Assembly (NCBI RefSeq): GCF_003990645.1
Contig: NZ_RYZK01000001.1
Coordinates: 434,001 to 498,000, forward strand
Reading direction: 5' to 3'
Length of the DNA stretch: 64,000 nucleotides
DNA from: Shimia sediminis
GTDB taxonomy: Bacteria; Pseudomonadota; Alphaproteobacteria; Rhodobacterales; Rhodobacteraceae
Shown here: positions 18,274 to 30,181 of the stretch, piece by piece
Layout of the letters: each line of letters opens with the position of its first letter
Numbering within the stretch: the stretch's first letter is position 1
Program-made: the position numbers and the translations under genes
Notes under the pieces: model-generated
What the model was told of the DNA's origin: nothing
Database searches by the model: none
Seen by the model: only the letters and a program-made list of their open reading frames with translations

Positions 18274-18717
18274 ATGACATCAATTCTGGTCCTGAATGGC
18301 CCGAACCTGAATTTGCTTGGGCAGAGGCAGCCCAAGGTTTATGGCAAAACCACCCTGCCCGAAATCGAAGCCGCCTGTCGTCAGCATGGCGAAGCGTTGG
18401 GCTATGACGTCGCTTGCCAGCAATCCAACCACGAAGGTGCGCTGATCGATGCGATTCATGCAGCCAAGGGCACGCACGCAGGTATTATCCTGAACGCCGG
18501 CGCCTATACGCACACCTCGATTGCTCTCATGGATGCCATTGCATCGGTCGAGCTTCCGGCCATTGAACTGCATCTGTCAAATGTCCACGCCCGCGAGTCG
18601 TTTCGACATGTTTCGTATATCTCCAAGGTCGCGATTGGCGTGATCTGCGGCTTTGGTCCTCATGGCTACATCCTTGCTCTCGACGCCCTCAAGGCCCATC
18701 TGGACAAGGACGCATGA
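18274..18717 (+). CDS. aroQ: Type II 3-dehydroquinate dehydratase
   Basis: The start is ATG 18274 (GGGGAAC upstream; [16 protein letters not shown] is the canonical N-terminus), giving 147 residues. Catalytic features are all present: [16 protein letters not shown] with the lid arginine and tyrosine, [20 protein letters not shown], and the histidine in [16 protein letters not shown]. The dodecameric enzyme dehydrates 3-dehydroquinate to 3-dehydroshikimate. Its last bases overlap the start of a LuxR-type regulator (ATGA), an unusual partner for a shikimate enzyme. Confidence 0.96.
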   Translation: MTSILVLNGPNLNLLGQRQPKVYGKTTLPEIEAACRQHGEALGYDVACQQSNHEGALIDAIHAAKGTHAGIILNAGAYTHTSIALMDAIASVELPAIELHLSNVHARESFRHVSYISKVAIGVICGFGPHGYILALDALKAHLDKDA

Positions 18718-19466
18718 TCCTAGATTACATTGAATCCATTACCCAGGCCGAAACCCTGGAACAGCTGTGGGACATGCATACCGCGCGCATGGCGCAGTTT
18801 GGATTCGATCGCCTGATTTATGGCCACACCAGCTTTCTTACCACCAAGTCGCTGGGTGACACCGAAGACTTTATGATTCTGTCCAATCATGACCGCGGCT
18901 ATCTGGATCGTTTCCTGGGCGACGGGCTTTACTTCAACGCGCCGATGATGGCTTGGGCCCTCAGCAATGACGGCGCTCAAAGCTGGTCCTTAACCCAGGA
19001 ACGCGCTGCCAAAGGCATGTTGACGCCTGGCGAAACGCGAGTGCTGCGCATAAATGAAGAGATGGGCGTAACCGCCGGATATACAATAAGTTTTCCCAGT
19101 ATGTCGAGCCGCAGCAAGGGGGCCATTGCCATGGCCGCGGCGCGAGGATTGTCACAGTCAGACGTGGATCAGATCTGGCAGGATCAGGGCCGCATGATCG
19201 AGCTTGCCAACAATGTGGCGCACCTGAAAATCCTCTCCCTGCCCTATGAAAATCCCAAACGCTCGCTCACCAAGCGCCAGCGAGAGGTTCTTGAGTGGGT
19301 TGGCGATGGCAAAACAGTGCAGGATATCGCACGCCTGATGGAACTTGCACCGGCCACCATCGAAAAACACCTGCGACTCGCCCGAGAAGCATTGAACGTG
19401 CAAACCACCGCGCAGGCATTACTCAAAGCGTCATTCCTGCATCAAATCTATCAGCCAAGCGCCTAA
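18714..19466 (+). CDS. LuxR-family regulator with autoinducer-binding-like domain (LuxR solo)
   Basis: The 250-residue protein has an N-terminal Autoind_bind-like domain (about 10-165) and a C-terminal LuxR helix-turn-helix (about 182-240; [20 protein letters not shown], then [19 protein letters not shown]). No luxI-type synthase is in the window. The stretch that normally reads W-x3-Y...DP in acyl-homoserine-lactone receptors reads [15 protein letters not shown] here, so the conserved tryptophan and aspartate look replaced by Tyr and Asn. That suggests a different ligand or none. It is translationally coupled to aroQ by a four-base overlap. Confidence 0.88.
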   Translation: MILDYIESITQAETLEQLWDMHTARMAQFGFDRLIYGHTSFLTTKSLGDTEDFMILSNHDRGYLDRFLGDGLYFNAPMMAWALSNDGAQSWSLTQERAAKGMLTPGETRVLRINEEMGVTAGYTISFPSMSSRSKGAIAMAAARGLSQSDVDQIWQDQGRMIELANNVAHLKILSLPYENPKRSLTKRQREVLEWVGDGKTVQDIARLMELAPATIEKHLRLAREALNVQTTAQALLKASFLHQIYQPSA

Positions 19467-19529
19467 TCTGACGCAAAAAAGCGTCAAAAGTAGGGTTTAC
19501 CTGACTTGCTTGACCCTAGGTAATTCTGC

Positions 19530-19751
19530 GAAATTGACTCTGTTCCGTGAGTGGTGGCTTTAGCCTTGGAACATTTTGAATGGCAACCCTGTGATTTCGG
19601 GGCCCTGGCGTTCATTCCGGTTTACCGGACGTCGGTGCAGAGATGTATTTTGGTTTCTGTGCCGACATTTTCGTGACGCTCCTCATCCCCATGCAACGGG
19701 GCGTTCGAAGCTTGGCGGCGCTGTCTTTTCCCGGACGGCGCCGCCTTTTTT
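19530..19751 (+). ncRNA. Candidate structured RNA between the luxR gene and tsf
   Basis: This non-coding stretch contains several strong hairpins on the plus strand and ends in a clear terminator. Stems include CCGG-ttta-CCGG, GTCGGTGCAGA with TCTGTGCCGAC (two G-U pairs) and ACGCTCC with GGGGCGT. Outer pairings such as GGGG with CCCC and GCGTT with GACGC could extend the second hairpin into a long rod with internal bubbles. It could be an independent small RNA or the 3' end of the aroQ-luxR transcript. I could not match it to a known family. Confidence 0.4.
19714..19751 (+). terminator. Rho-independent terminator, plus strand
   Basis: GGCGGCGC (19714-19721) pairs with GCGCCGCC (19738-19745) and is followed directly by TTTTTT. 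It terminates transcription coming from aroQ-luxR or from the candidate RNA in front of it. Confidence 0.85.
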
Positions 19752-19783
19752 GTGCCTGTCGCAACCCGGTCCGCCGCCCGTTT

Positions 19784-19822
19784 GACAAAAGAAAACGCCG
19801 CGAGCGGTTGGCACGCGGCGTT
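19784..19822 (-). terminator. Rho-independent terminator of rpsB-tsf
   Basis: On the minus strand AACGCCGCG pairs with CGCGGCGTT around an 11-base loop, followed by TTCTTTTGTC. It begins 25 bases beyond the tsf stop codon. Confidence 0.8.
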
Positions 19823-19847
19823 CCCGATGTTCAGAAGATCAAAGAGC

Positions 19848-20723
19848 TTAGCCCTGAGCGGCCTTGGCCACTTCAGCGGCAAAGTCTTCTTCTTTTTTCT
19901 CGATGCCTTCACCCACTTCCATGCGGACGTAGCCAACGATCTCGGCGCCAGCTTCTTTGGCAGCCGCCTCAACCGTCAGGTCGGGGTTGATGACAAAGCT
20001 TTGGCCCAGCAGGGTCACTTCGGCCATGAACTTTTTCATCCGGCCAACGATCATCTTCTCGATCACCTGCTCGGGCTTGCCCGATTCACGTGCGATCTCG
20101 ATCTGAACGTTTTTCTCTTTTTCAACAACGGCCGGATCCAGGTCCGCTTCCGACAGGGACTGCGGGTTGGCCGCTGCGATGTGCATGGCAACCTGCTTGC
20201 CGAATGCCTCGTCGCCGCCTTTCAGCGCGACCAGAACACCGATCTTGCCCATGCCAGCGGTGGCCGGGTTGTGGATATAAGACACAACAGTGTCACCTTC
20301 GACGCCTGCCATGCGGCGCACCGACATGTTTTCACCGATGGTTGCAACCGCGTCGGTCACAACTTCGGACACGGCCTTGCCGCCCATGTCTGCTGCCAGA
20401 AGGGCTTCGGTGTCAGCCACGGTCAGGGCAATGTCTGCGATGCCACCCACCATTTTCTGGAAGTCAGCGTTCTTGCCAACAAAGTCGGTTTCCGAGTTCA
20501 CTTCAACCGCAACACCTTTGCCACCTTCAACCTTGACGGCCACGAGACCCTCGGCTGCGATGCGGCCCGATTTCTTGGCGGCTTTCGCCAGACCCTTGGT
20601 GCGCAGCCAGTCGATTGCGGCTTCCTGGTCGCCATCGTTTTCGGTCAGCGCTTTTTTCGCGTCCATCATGCCTGCGCCGGTCATCTCGCGCAGTTCTTTT
20701 ACCATTGCTGCTGTGATCGCCAT
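19848..20723 (-). CDS. tsf: Translation elongation factor Ts
   Basis: The start is ATG 20723, with AGGAG upstream and the canonical [21 protein letters not shown]. The 291-residue product has the UBA-like N-terminal domain ([16 protein letters not shown]), the core [16 protein letters not shown] and the C-terminal EF_TS repeats ([22 protein letters not shown]). It is the guanine-nucleotide exchange factor for EF-Tu. It forms an operon with rpsB, 61 bases upstream, and ends at a hairpin terminator. Confidence 0.97.
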   Translation of the reverse strand: MAITAAMVKELREMTGAGMMDAKKALTENDGDQEAAIDWLRTKGLAKAAKKSGRIAAEGLVAVKVEGGKGVAVEVNSETDFVGKNADFQKMVGGIADIALTVADTEALLAADMGGKAVSEVVTDAVATIGENMSVRRMAGVEGDTVVSYIHNPATAGMGKIGVLVALKGGDEAFGKQVAMHIAAANPQSLSEADLDPAVVEKEKNVQIEIARESGKPEQVIEKMIVGRMKKFMAEVTLLGQSFVINPDLTVEAAAKEAGAEIVGYVRMEVGEGIEKKEEDFAAEVAKAAQG

Positions 20724-20784
20724 CTTGGCTCTCCTCATAAGGTATTTGTGTCGGGGGCGGGCCTACCCTGCCCCCGTAAAGGTA

Positions 20785-21567
20785 TTAGGCTTCGGCTGGT
20801 GCTTCTGCGGCGTCTTCCGCCACGGCTTCTTCTACCGGTGCTTCTTCCATCTCACCCAGGTCGATGCCTGCGGCACCCAGCTGCGCCGACATGCCGTCCA
20901 GAGCCGCGCGGGCTGCCAGGTCGGTGTACAGAGCAATCGCGCGGGCCGCGTCATCGTTGCCGGGGATGATGTAATCAACACCATCGGGCGAGCAGTTGGT
21001 GTCGACGATGCCCACAACCGGGATACCCAGCTTGTTGGCTTCGGCGATGGCCAGTGCTTCTTTTTTCACGTCGATGACGAACAGCAAGTCAGGAACGCCG
21101 CCCATTTCGCGGATACCGCCCAGGCTGGCCTGCAGTTTGCCCTGGTCACGTTCCATGCCCAGACGCTCTTTCTTGGTCAGACCTTCAACGCCTTCTGCCA
21201 GTTTCTCGTCAATCTCGTTCAGACGTTTGATCGACTGCGAAACGGTTTTCCAGTTGGTCAGCGTGCCGCCCAGCCAACGGTGGTTCATGTAATACTGTGC
21301 GCATTTCTCTGCAGCATCTGCGATCGGGGCCGAGGCCTGACGCTTGGTGCCAACAAACAGAACGCGGCCGCCCTTGGCGACGGTTTCACGGATCACGTTC
21401 AGAGCAGCGTCCAGCATTGGAACGGTCTGGGTCAGGTCCATGATGTGAATGCCATTGCGCGCACCATAGATGAACTCGCCCATACGGGGGTTCCAACGTT
21501 GCGTTTGGTGGCCAAAGTGTACGCCTGCTTCCAGCAGCTGGCGCATGGTGAACTCGGGAAGAGCCAT
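20785..21567 (-). CDS. rpsB: 30S ribosomal protein S2
   Basis: The start is ATG 21567 (AAAGGAAAA upstream; [20 protein letters not shown]). The 260-residue protein is full-length S2 with the conserved [41 protein letters not shown] and [15 protein letters not shown] blocks. It has an acidic, alanine-rich C-terminal tail (residues 230-260), common in alphaproteobacteria. It is transcribed with tsf. The 250-base gap to the divergent porin gene holds promoters for both. Confidence 0.98.
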   Translation of the reverse strand: MALPEFTMRQLLEAGVHFGHQTQRWNPRMGEFIYGARNGIHIMDLTQTVPMLDAALNVIRETVAKGGRVLFVGTKRQASAPIADAAEKCAQYYMNHRWLGGTLTNWKTVSQSIKRLNEIDEKLAEGVEGLTKKERLGMERDQGKLQASLGGIREMGGVPDLLFVIDVKKEALAIAEANKLGIPVVGIVDTNCSPDGVDYIIPGNDDAARAIALYTDLAARAALDGMSAQLGAAGIDLGEMEEAPVEEAVAEDAAEAPAEA

Positions 21568-21822
21568 GCTAGTTTTCCTTTTCCGGTTTACGCCTTGGCG
21601 GGGAGGAGTGATCCCATGTGGGACAACCGGCGGACCGACAGGGATGTCTCCCCTGCCCGACCCAAACCCCGCCTGCGGGTTTGAATGGCGCGCGTTTACC
21701 GCAGCCGTTGCGGGATGACAAGCCCTAAGCCCCAAGAAAATCAGGCAGATGCTACAATTTATCATCTCACCTTTGAAAGGCTTGGACTAGTATCACTGGT
21801 AATCAACCATGGGGGCGCGTCA

Positions 21823-22929
21823 ATGGTACAAAATCACCTGTTCCGCTGCATACTGGCAGGCACGCTTTTGACCGGCAGCCTGGCCAATGCCGAACGCAAC
21901 AGCCACACCTTTGACAATGGCACAAGCTTTTCCTGGTATGGCTGGTTTCACTTTGCAGAACAGATGTTTGACGACGGTGTCAGCACCACGTCCAACCTTG
22001 TCGATGTCACCAGCGCAGGCAGCCGTTTCGGCTTTTACCTGCGCGGACAAGGGCCCCTGTCCTTTCACTTTGAAACCGGGCTTGGGTTTCGCCCCTCTCA
22101 GAAAACCAGTCAGACCAACACACCGGATGCCTGGGACTGGGACCGCACCGACCTGCGTAAGGTTCAGCTGCGCTACGAGGGGTCCTGGGGCGAATTTCGC
22201 CTGGGTCAGGGCAGCATGAACATGGATGGTGGCGCCGAAGTCGATCTGGGCAGCACAGCCATCGTGGCCAAGTCTAACGTCAACGAGCTTTACGGCTCTT
22301 ACCTGTTTCGCGACAGCTCCGGCGCGTTAACCGGTGTGAACATTGGCAGCGTTTTTGACAGTTTCGACAACGGACGCCGGTTCCGCCTGCGCTATGACAC
22401 CCCGTCATTTGCAGGCTTCTCGCTTGGCGCTTCTTATGGAATCGAGGTGCTGACCTCGGACGTTGACGACCACTACTATGACGTCGCTCTGCGCTATGCC
22501 CAAACCTTTGACCGGTTCGAGGTCAAAGGCGCGATCGGCACCGCCTTTACGGACCTGGATGGCGGCAGTACAGCGCAGGAAAGTGCCGGGTCGATCTCGG
22601 TGCGGGATGCGCAGACCGGGCTCGACCTCACGCTGGCGGGCGGCCAGAACAATTCGGGCACCGGGCAATACCTCTGGGTCAAGGCCGGCTGGCGTGGTGA
22701 GCTGCTCGCTGTGGGTGATACCCGCTTTGTTGCCGAGACCTTTCGCGGCAGCGATTACCTGACCCGCGGTTCCTCTTCGGACATGTGGGGTCTCTCGGTG
22801 ATCCAGAACTTTGATCGTCAGCGGATCGAGGCCTATGTCGGCTACAAAGAGTTTTCCTATGCCGACACCGGCCCCACCACCTACCGCGACGCATCCACCT
22901 GGCAGATTGGCGCGCGCTGGCAGTTCTAG
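21823..22929 (+). CDS. Outer-membrane porin
   Basis: I take ATG 21823 (MVQNHLFRCILAGTLLTGSLANA, a signal peptide) as the start; the in-frame sequence further upstream lies in the rpsB leader and is not protein-like. The 368-residue product has alternating aromatic/hydrophobic beta-strand character, RLGQG and GFSLGASYG type strands, and ends in ...GARWQF with the terminal phenylalanine recognised by the BAM complex. It fits the general trimeric porin family of Rhodobacteraceae. It probably allows passive diffusion of small solutes. Its stop codon interlocks with that of convergent olsA (shared CTAG). Confidence 0.82.
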   Translation: MVQNHLFRCILAGTLLTGSLANAERNSHTFDNGTSFSWYGWFHFAEQMFDDGVSTTSNLVDVTSAGSRFGFYLRGQGPLSFHFETGLGFRPSQKTSQTNTPDAWDWDRTDLRKVQLRYEGSWGEFRLGQGSMNMDGGAEVDLGSTAIVAKSNVNELYGSYLFRDSSGALTGVNIGSVFDSFDNGRRFRLRYDTPSFAGFSLGASYGIEVLTSDVDDHYYDVALRYAQTFDRFEVKGAIGTAFTDLDGGSTAQESAGSISVRDAQTGLDLTLAGGQNNSGTGQYLWVKAGWRGELLAVGDTRFVAETFRGSDYLTRGSSSDMWGLSVIQNFDRQRIEAYVGYKEFSYADTGPTTYRDASTWQIGARWQF

Positions 22930-23762
22930 GCCCGCGCGTCCACCAGACCGTGCCCGCTGCGCACCGCAGCTTCGCAATGGGCGGCCAACGCCTTGCGGCT
23001 GGCAAAGTCGCGCACGGCGACTGGGGGGTGATAGGTCAGCTCAACCCGACCTTGGGGGCTTTGCGACAGTGTTTTCAGCAAATGCTCGCCAAACTCCATA
23101 TCCCCCCACCAACCATAAAACCGAGGGTCTTCCCCTTTTGGCGCGTGATAGACCACCGTCACCGGCTGCACATAGAGTTTTTCCCGCAATTCTGGCGTGA
23201 AGAACGCCGCGAAAAGCGTTGGTTTGAAAGGTAAAACACGAACCGAGTCCGTGCTGGTGCCTTCGGGAAAGAACAACAACTTGTGCCCCGCCAGCAGCCG
23301 CGTCTCAAACACGTCTTTCTGGGCACGGGCCTCTTTGGGGTTGCGGTTGATGAAAACCGTGCCCGTCGCCTTGGCCAGCCAGCCGATCCCCGGCCAGCTT
23401 GCCACTTCGGACTTCGAGACAAAATAGATCCGCTTGCGGGCATTCAGCGCAAAAATGTCCAGCCATGACGAATGGTTCGCCACCACCGCCCCGCGCTGGG
23501 TCATCAACTCTCCCTTGGTCTCATACCGGATGCCCAGCACGAAAAACGCCGTGCGACAGACAAACTGTGTGATGAACGGCGTCCAGGGTCGGTGGAGGCC
23601 ATGCACCGGCTTTTCCACCAACCGCACCAACAGCAGCAGCCCCAGGCAGCTGAACACAAAAGTCCCCAGAACCAGCCCGCGCCAGATCACCCGCACCCAG
23701 CCCATAGCTGAAATCTTGTGCTTGGGCGGATACCCTTCATCGCTTTCCCAGGTGGTTGTCAT
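22926..23762 (-). CDS. olsA: Lyso-ornithine lipid O-acyltransferase OlsA (PlsC family)
   Basis: The start at ATG 23762 overlaps the olsB stop (ATGA). The 278-residue protein has an N-terminal membrane helix (VIWRGLVLGTFVFSCLGLLL) and the acyltransferase motifs NHSSWLD (H-x4-D), FINRNPKEAR and FPEGTST. PlsC-family enzymes acylate lysolipids at the membrane. Because it directly follows olsB, the likely reaction is O-acylation of lyso-ornithine lipid to ornithine lipid, a phosphorus-free membrane lipid made by many alphaproteobacteria under phosphate limitation; general 1-acylglycerol-3-phosphate acylation is the alternative. Confidence 0.88.
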   Translation of the reverse strand: MTTTWESDEGYPPKHKISAMGWVRVIWRGLVLGTFVFSCLGLLLLVRLVEKPVHGLHRPWTPFITQFVCRTAFFVLGIRYETKGELMTQRGAVVANHSSWLDIFALNARKRIYFVSKSEVASWPGIGWLAKATGTVFINRNPKEARAQKDVFETRLLAGHKLLFFPEGTSTDSVRVLPFKPTLFAAFFTPELREKLYVQPVTVVYHAPKGEDPRFYGWWGDMEFGEHLLKTLSQSPQGRVELTYHPPVAVRDFASRKALAAHCEAAVRSGHGLVDARA

Positions 23763-24529
23763 GCCTGCGTGCCCCTGGTGTACAGCGCCTTTTGCTTCTC
23801 GTTCATGCGGGTCGTGTCCATGATCAGGCACACATCCGTGGTGTTAAAGGCATGATCGACAAAGGCCCCTTCCCCCACGAAACCGCCCAACCGCAGATAG
23901 GCCTTGATCAACGCCGGTACCGCCAGCATCGCGGCGCGCCGGTCAATCTGATCCTCGGCGATCAGGTCCATGCTTTGAAAGTGCTCCGGCTGCGCTCGGG
24001 TGCGCAGATACTCCGGAGCCAGATGCCGGTGATGCAAAAGAGACAGCGGCGCGGCCAGCTCCTCGGGGTCCGTGCCGTGGAACGAAGCAACGCCGAACAG
24101 AATTTCTATTTCATTGTCAAATACATAGCTGGCCAACCCGTTCCACAAATGAAACATCGCAGCCCCGCCGCGATACGCAGGGTGCAAACAGGATCGCCCC
24201 AATTCCAACAGCTTGCGCCCGCTCGCCTTAAGGGTCGACAGGTCATATTCATCCTCGGAATAGAACCGGCCCAGCGTCTCTGCGCGGTCTGACGGCAACA
24301 GACGGTACACCCCGACGACTTTGTCGATCGGGTCAACCTCCAGCGCCTCATCCATCAGGATCAGGTGATCGAAATGGGGATCGAACCGGTCCCGCTCCAG
24401 CCGCGCCGCATCATCCACCATGGCGCCGTGACCGCCCAATTCTTCAACAAACACCTTATATCGCAGGCGCTGCGCAGCCTGCAGCTCTTGCGGGGTTTCA
24501 GCCAGTTTCAGTTTGAATTGCGGGTCCAT
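23759..24529 (-). CDS. olsB: L-ornithine N-alpha-acyltransferase OlsB (GNAT/hemolysin-type)
   Basis: The 256-residue protein matches the Acetyltransf_5 (OlsB) family: AAQRLRYKVFVEELGGHG, VVGVYRLLP, FYSEDEYDLSTL, LELGRSCLHPAYRGGAAMFHLWNGLASYV and ILFGVASFHGTDPEELA are diagnostic. The enzyme transfers a 3-hydroxyacyl chain from ACP to ornithine, the first step of ornithine-lipid synthesis. olsA follows with a four-base overlap, completing the pathway. In relatives the operon responds to phosphate starvation; here no clear Pho box is seen, but a CtrA-like TTAACCAT lies about 115 bases upstream. Confidence 0.92.
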   Translation of the reverse strand: MDPQFKLKLAETPQELQAAQRLRYKVFVEELGGHGAMVDDAARLERDRFDPHFDHLILMDEALEVDPIDKVVGVYRLLPSDRAETLGRFYSEDEYDLSTLKASGRKLLELGRSCLHPAYRGGAAMFHLWNGLASYVFDNEIEILFGVASFHGTDPEELAAPLSLLHHRHLAPEYLRTRAQPEHFQSMDLIAEDQIDRRAAMLAVPALIKAYLRLGGFVGEGAFVDHAFNTTDVCLIMDTTRMNEKQKALYTRGTQA

Positions 24530-24641
24530 GGCGCCTGTGAACTAAGGGAGTGCAAGAGGTTGGCGCACTCATACTGGTGCATCCCGGCCTTGGCAACATC
24601 CGGCTTGCCACACTGTCGCACGCCCGCAACTAGGGGTTGCA

Positions 24642-24649
24642 TTAACCAT
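24642..24649 (+). promoter_or_regulatory. CtrA-like half-site TTAACCAT
   Basis: TTAACCAT followed by ccGGTAACC lies in the 132-base gap between olsB and the DUF3553 gene, upstream of the olsBA operon. The motif matches the alphaproteobacterial CtrA half-site, and chpT of the CtrA relay is 220 bases away. A single 8-mer can occur by chance. Confidence 0.25.
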
Positions 24650-24661
24650 CCGGTAACCTTT

Positions 24662-24850
24662 TTATTCAAAAACAGGCACAAGACACACACGGAATCCATT
24701 GATGACAACCTTGCCCTGCTCGCGGAAATTCACGGTGATTTTGCCGTTGATGTTCGATTGCACCTGGCCGGTGCCCCAATCGGGTTGGTCAGGGTGGGTC
24801 ACCAGCTGGCCAGGTTCCAGAAACGCATTCAGGTCTTGCATCAGGGGCAC
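24662..24850 (-). CDS. DUF3553 domain-containing small protein
   Basis: This 62-residue protein (FLEPGQLVTHPDQPDWGTGQVQ near the N-terminus, then NGKITVNFREQGKVVI) matches the DUF3553 family of short, beta-rich proteins found in alphaproteobacteria, sometimes next to helicase-like CarD/SH3-fold domains. The PGQLVTHPD-x-WG pattern recalls the tudor-like fold used to contact RNA polymerase or helicases, but a role is not established. It is divergent from chpT with 18 bases between the start codons, so the two genes share promoter DNA. Confidence 0.82.
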   Translation of the reverse strand: MPLMQDLNAFLEPGQLVTHPDQPDWGTGQVQSNINGKITVNFREQGKVVINGFRVCLVPVFE

Positions 24851-24868
24851 TCAAAGTTAGGGGCGGTT

Positions 24869-25465
24869 ATGACACAGAATAATATGGATTTTTCCGCATT
24901 GGTAGGGTCTCGGATCTGCCACGATCTGATCAGCCCGGTGGGCGCGATCGGCAATGGGATCGAGTTGATGGGCATGGGGGGCACATCAGGCCCCGAGCTT
25001 GAGCTGATTTCGGACAGTGTCGGCAATGCCAATGCCCGCATCCGGTTCTTTCGCATTGCCTTTGGACACGCTGCTGCCGGACAGATGGTCGGGTCCAATG
25101 AAATCCGCTCTGTGCTCACCGACCTCGCCCAGGGCGCACGGGTGCGCTTTATCTGGGAAGTGGTCCGCGATGTTGACCGCCCGTCCTTGCGGGCCGTCTT
25201 TCAGGCGCTGATGTGCATGGAAACCGCCCTGCCCTTTGGTGGCGAGGTCACGGTACGTCAGGATGGCGACCTATGGCAGATCGCGGCCCGCGGCCAAAAA
25301 CTGTCACTGGATGACACGTTGTGGAGCGATCTGATCCGCCCCACAAAGTTGGCGGAAATCACCCCCGGACGCGTTCAGTTCGGCCTCTTGCCCCTGACCG
25401 TCGCCGATCTGGGCAAAGAGCTGAAGCTTTTCAAGGACAGTGAGACTCTGGCGCTGAGCTTTTAG
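24869..25465 (+). CDS. chpT: Histidine phosphotransferase ChpT
   Basis: The 198-residue protein has the dimerisation/phosphotransfer helix [24 protein letters not shown] with the phospho-accepting His near residue 18, and the degenerate HATPase-like C-terminal domain of the ChpT family ([19 protein letters not shown]). ChpT shuttles phosphate from the hybrid kinase CckA to CtrA and CpdR, controlling cell cycle in Caulobacter and motility, gene-transfer agent and quorum-linked traits in Rhodobacteraceae. Start ATG 24869 (GTTAGGGGCG upstream). Its stop interlocks with the convergent proA stop in CTAG. Confidence 0.88.
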   Translation: MTQNNMDFSALVGSRICHDLISPVGAIGNGIELMGMGGTSGPELELISDSVGNANARIRFFRIAFGHAAAGQMVGSNEIRSVLTDLAQGARVRFIWEVVRDVDRPSLRAVFQALMCMETALPFGGEVTVRQDGDLWQIAARGQKLSLDDTLWSDLIRPTKLAEITPGRVQFGLLPLTVADLGKELKLFKDSETLALSF

Positions 25466-26727
25466 GGGCGCGTCGTCCCGTCGCCTTCGACAAGATACTT
25501 GAAACTGGTCAGCTGCGCCGCACCCACCGGGCCGCGCGCGTGCATCTTGCCCGTGGCAATACCAATCTCGGCCCCCATGCCAAATTCACCCCCATCGGCA
25601 AACTGGGTCGAGGCGTTGCGCATCAGGATCGCACTGTCGAGCCGCTGAAAGAACCGCGCCGCAACGGCGTCATCTTCGGTGATGACACAGTCCGTATGGT
25701 TCGAGCCAAACGCGCGAATATGGGCAATCGCCCCATCCACGTCCGACACAACCCGCGCCGCGATATCCATGTCGAGATATTCTTTGCCCCAGTCTTCCGC
25801 AGTCGCCGGGATCGTGCCGCGAATACTGGCGAGGGTTTCATCCGCATGGACCGTGACACCAGAGTCAATCAAGGCCCCGATCACGGCCCGCCCGAGCGTG
25901 TCCACAAGGCTCTCATGAATCAACAGGCATTCCGCCGCGCCACAAATCCCGGTGCGCCGGGTCTTGGCGTTCATCACCACGTCCAGCGCTTTTTGTGTGT
26001 CCGCCGCCGCATCAAGATAGATGTGCACAATGCCTTCGAGGTGGGCAAACACCGGCACCCGCGCCTCGCGCTGCACCAATCCGACCAGGCCCTTACCACC
26101 GCGCGGCACGATCACGTCCACCGTGTCGACCATGGTCAACAGTTCCTGCACTGCCGCGCGATCCCGTGTCGGTATCAGCTGAATGGCATGCTCGGGCAGG
26201 CCCGCAGCCTTTAATCCCTCCACCAGACAGGCATGAATTGCCCCCGAGGAATGAAAGCTCTCCGAGCCGCCACGCAGGATCACCGCATTGCCGGACTTCA
26301 GGCACAATGCGCCCGCATCCGCAGTCACATTGGGACGGCTCTCATAGATCACGCCCACCACGCCCAACGGGGTGCGCACGCGTTTGATGTTCAGACCCGA
26401 CGGCATGTCCCATTCGGTCAGGATCTCACCCACGGGATCGTCCTGTCCCGCCACGGCGCGCAACCCGTCACAGATGCCCTGAATACGCGCTTCGTCCAGC
26501 ATCAGCCGATCCATCATGGCGTCGGACAGACCCTTGTCCTTGCCAAAGACCATGTCCTTGGCGTTGGCGTCGATGATCTCGGCACGGCGCGCCCAAACGG
26601 CGTCGGCAGCGGCGTTCAACGCTTTGGTTTTCACCTCTGCCGGGGCAAAGGCCAGCTCCGCACTTGCGGCTTTGGCGTTGGCGCCAATTTGCGCCATCAG
26701 GGCGGGGATATCTGCGATGTCTTTCAT
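25462..26727 (-). CDS. proA: Gamma-glutamyl phosphate reductase
   Basis: The start is ATG 26727 (AAAGGACAGATCG upstream; [19 protein letters not shown]). The 421-residue protein belongs to the aldehyde dehydrogenase superfamily; the catalytic cysteine is in [15 protein letters not shown], and [33 protein letters not shown] is the family block. It reduces gamma-glutamyl phosphate to glutamate semialdehyde in proline synthesis. proB lies upstream on the same strand with 123 bases between. Confidence 0.96.
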   Translation of the reverse strand: MKDIADIPALMAQIGANAKAASAELAFAPAEVKTKALNAAADAVWARRAEIIDANAKDMVFGKDKGLSDAMMDRLMLDEARIQGICDGLRAVAGQDDPVGEILTEWDMPSGLNIKRVRTPLGVVGVIYESRPNVTADAGALCLKSGNAVILRGGSESFHSSGAIHACLVEGLKAAGLPEHAIQLIPTRDRAAVQELLTMVDTVDVIVPRGGKGLVGLVQREARVPVFAHLEGIVHIYLDAAADTQKALDVVMNAKTRRTGICGAAECLLIHESLVDTLGRAVIGALIDSGVTVHADETLASIRGTIPATAEDWGKEYLDMDIAARVVSDVDGAIAHIRAFGSNHTDCVITEDDAVAARFFQRLDSAILMRNASTQFADGGEFGMGAEIGIATGKMHARGPVGAAQLTSFKYLVEGDGTTRP

Positions 26728-26850
26728 CGATCTGTCCTTTGCGTTTGTGCGTGCTGCCGGATGCCTCCGGCGGGGTGAGGGCTGTAATAGAAACTGTCTG
26801 GGGGACAGTTTCAAGCCCGAACGGGCGGAGCCCCTTTAGCAATACGAAGC

Positions 26851-29574
<2,724 letters not shown>

Positions 29575-29587
29575 ATGCCTGTCCTCC

Positions 29588-30181
29588 TCAAAACAGCACA
29601 TAGACGACGCTGGCCACGGTAAGCGCGGCCAGGGTCCTCATCAGGTAACGTTCCGCGGGCCGTCCAGCGACGAGCCGCGCGATCCGGTCTCCTCCAAAAG
29701 TCCAGATCGGATGAAATACTGCCTGACATGCCAATAGACAGATGGCGATTGTCAGGGTGGCCTGCAAGATGGGCGTGCCGGGTTCAACAAAAGTTGTGAA
29801 CCCCGTGACGATCATCGCCCAAGCCTTTGGATTCAAAGGGTGAACCCCCAGTCCAGCGGCAAACCCCGGCGCCTTGTCAACACTGGCCCCATCGGGCGCC
29901 AGACGCAGGTTGGCGACTTTCCAGGCCAGCCAGCAGATGTAAGTGACCGAGGCCCACTTCAGCACCTCGAACAGTCCCGGCACGCTGTCCGCGACCGACA
30001 TCAGACCAAAACCAATCGGCCAGATGATCAACTGCTTGCCAAGTGCCACACCCGCCACAAAGGGCAACGCGGCCCGAAACCCGAACCGCGCGCCGGTCGC
30101 CAGCAACGCCATATTGGCCGGGCCCGGTGTTGCCACCTGGCTCGCCGCAAAGGCGCTGAAACTGACGACGGCCACGCTCAT
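29588..30181 (-). CDS. LysE family translocator
   Basis: The 197-residue membrane protein has about six hydrophobic helices and the family opening ASQVATPGPANMALLATGARFG, with GFAAGLGVHPLNPKAWAMIVTGF in the middle. LysE/RhtB proteins export amino acids or related compounds. Its ATG overlaps the rtcB stop (ATGA), so it is co-translated with the RNA ligase gene, and the GNAT gene follows 13 bases after its stop. The exported compound cannot be inferred. Confidence 0.88.
   Translation of the reverse strand: MSVAVVSFSAFAASQVATPGPANMALLATGARFGFRAALPFVAGVALGKQLIIWPIGFGLMSVADSVPGLFEVLKWASVTYICWLAWKVANLRLAPDGASVDKAPGFAAGLGVHPLNPKAWAMIVTGFTTFVEPGTPILQATLTIAICLLACQAVFHPIWTFGGDRIARLVAGRPAERYLMRTLAALTVASVVYVLF

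Noticed and set aside
19530-19751. 6S RNA
   Set aside because: The rod-like fold with internal bubbles is suggestive, but I could not confirm the consensus central bubble, and the location differs from where I would expect it in Rhodobacteraceae. Left as an unnamed candidate RNA.
20290-21684. Open frame of 464 codons opposite tsf and rpsB
   Set aside because: Both ribosomal/translation genes are unmistakable on the minus strand; the frame crosses their intergenic gap and has low-complexity composition.
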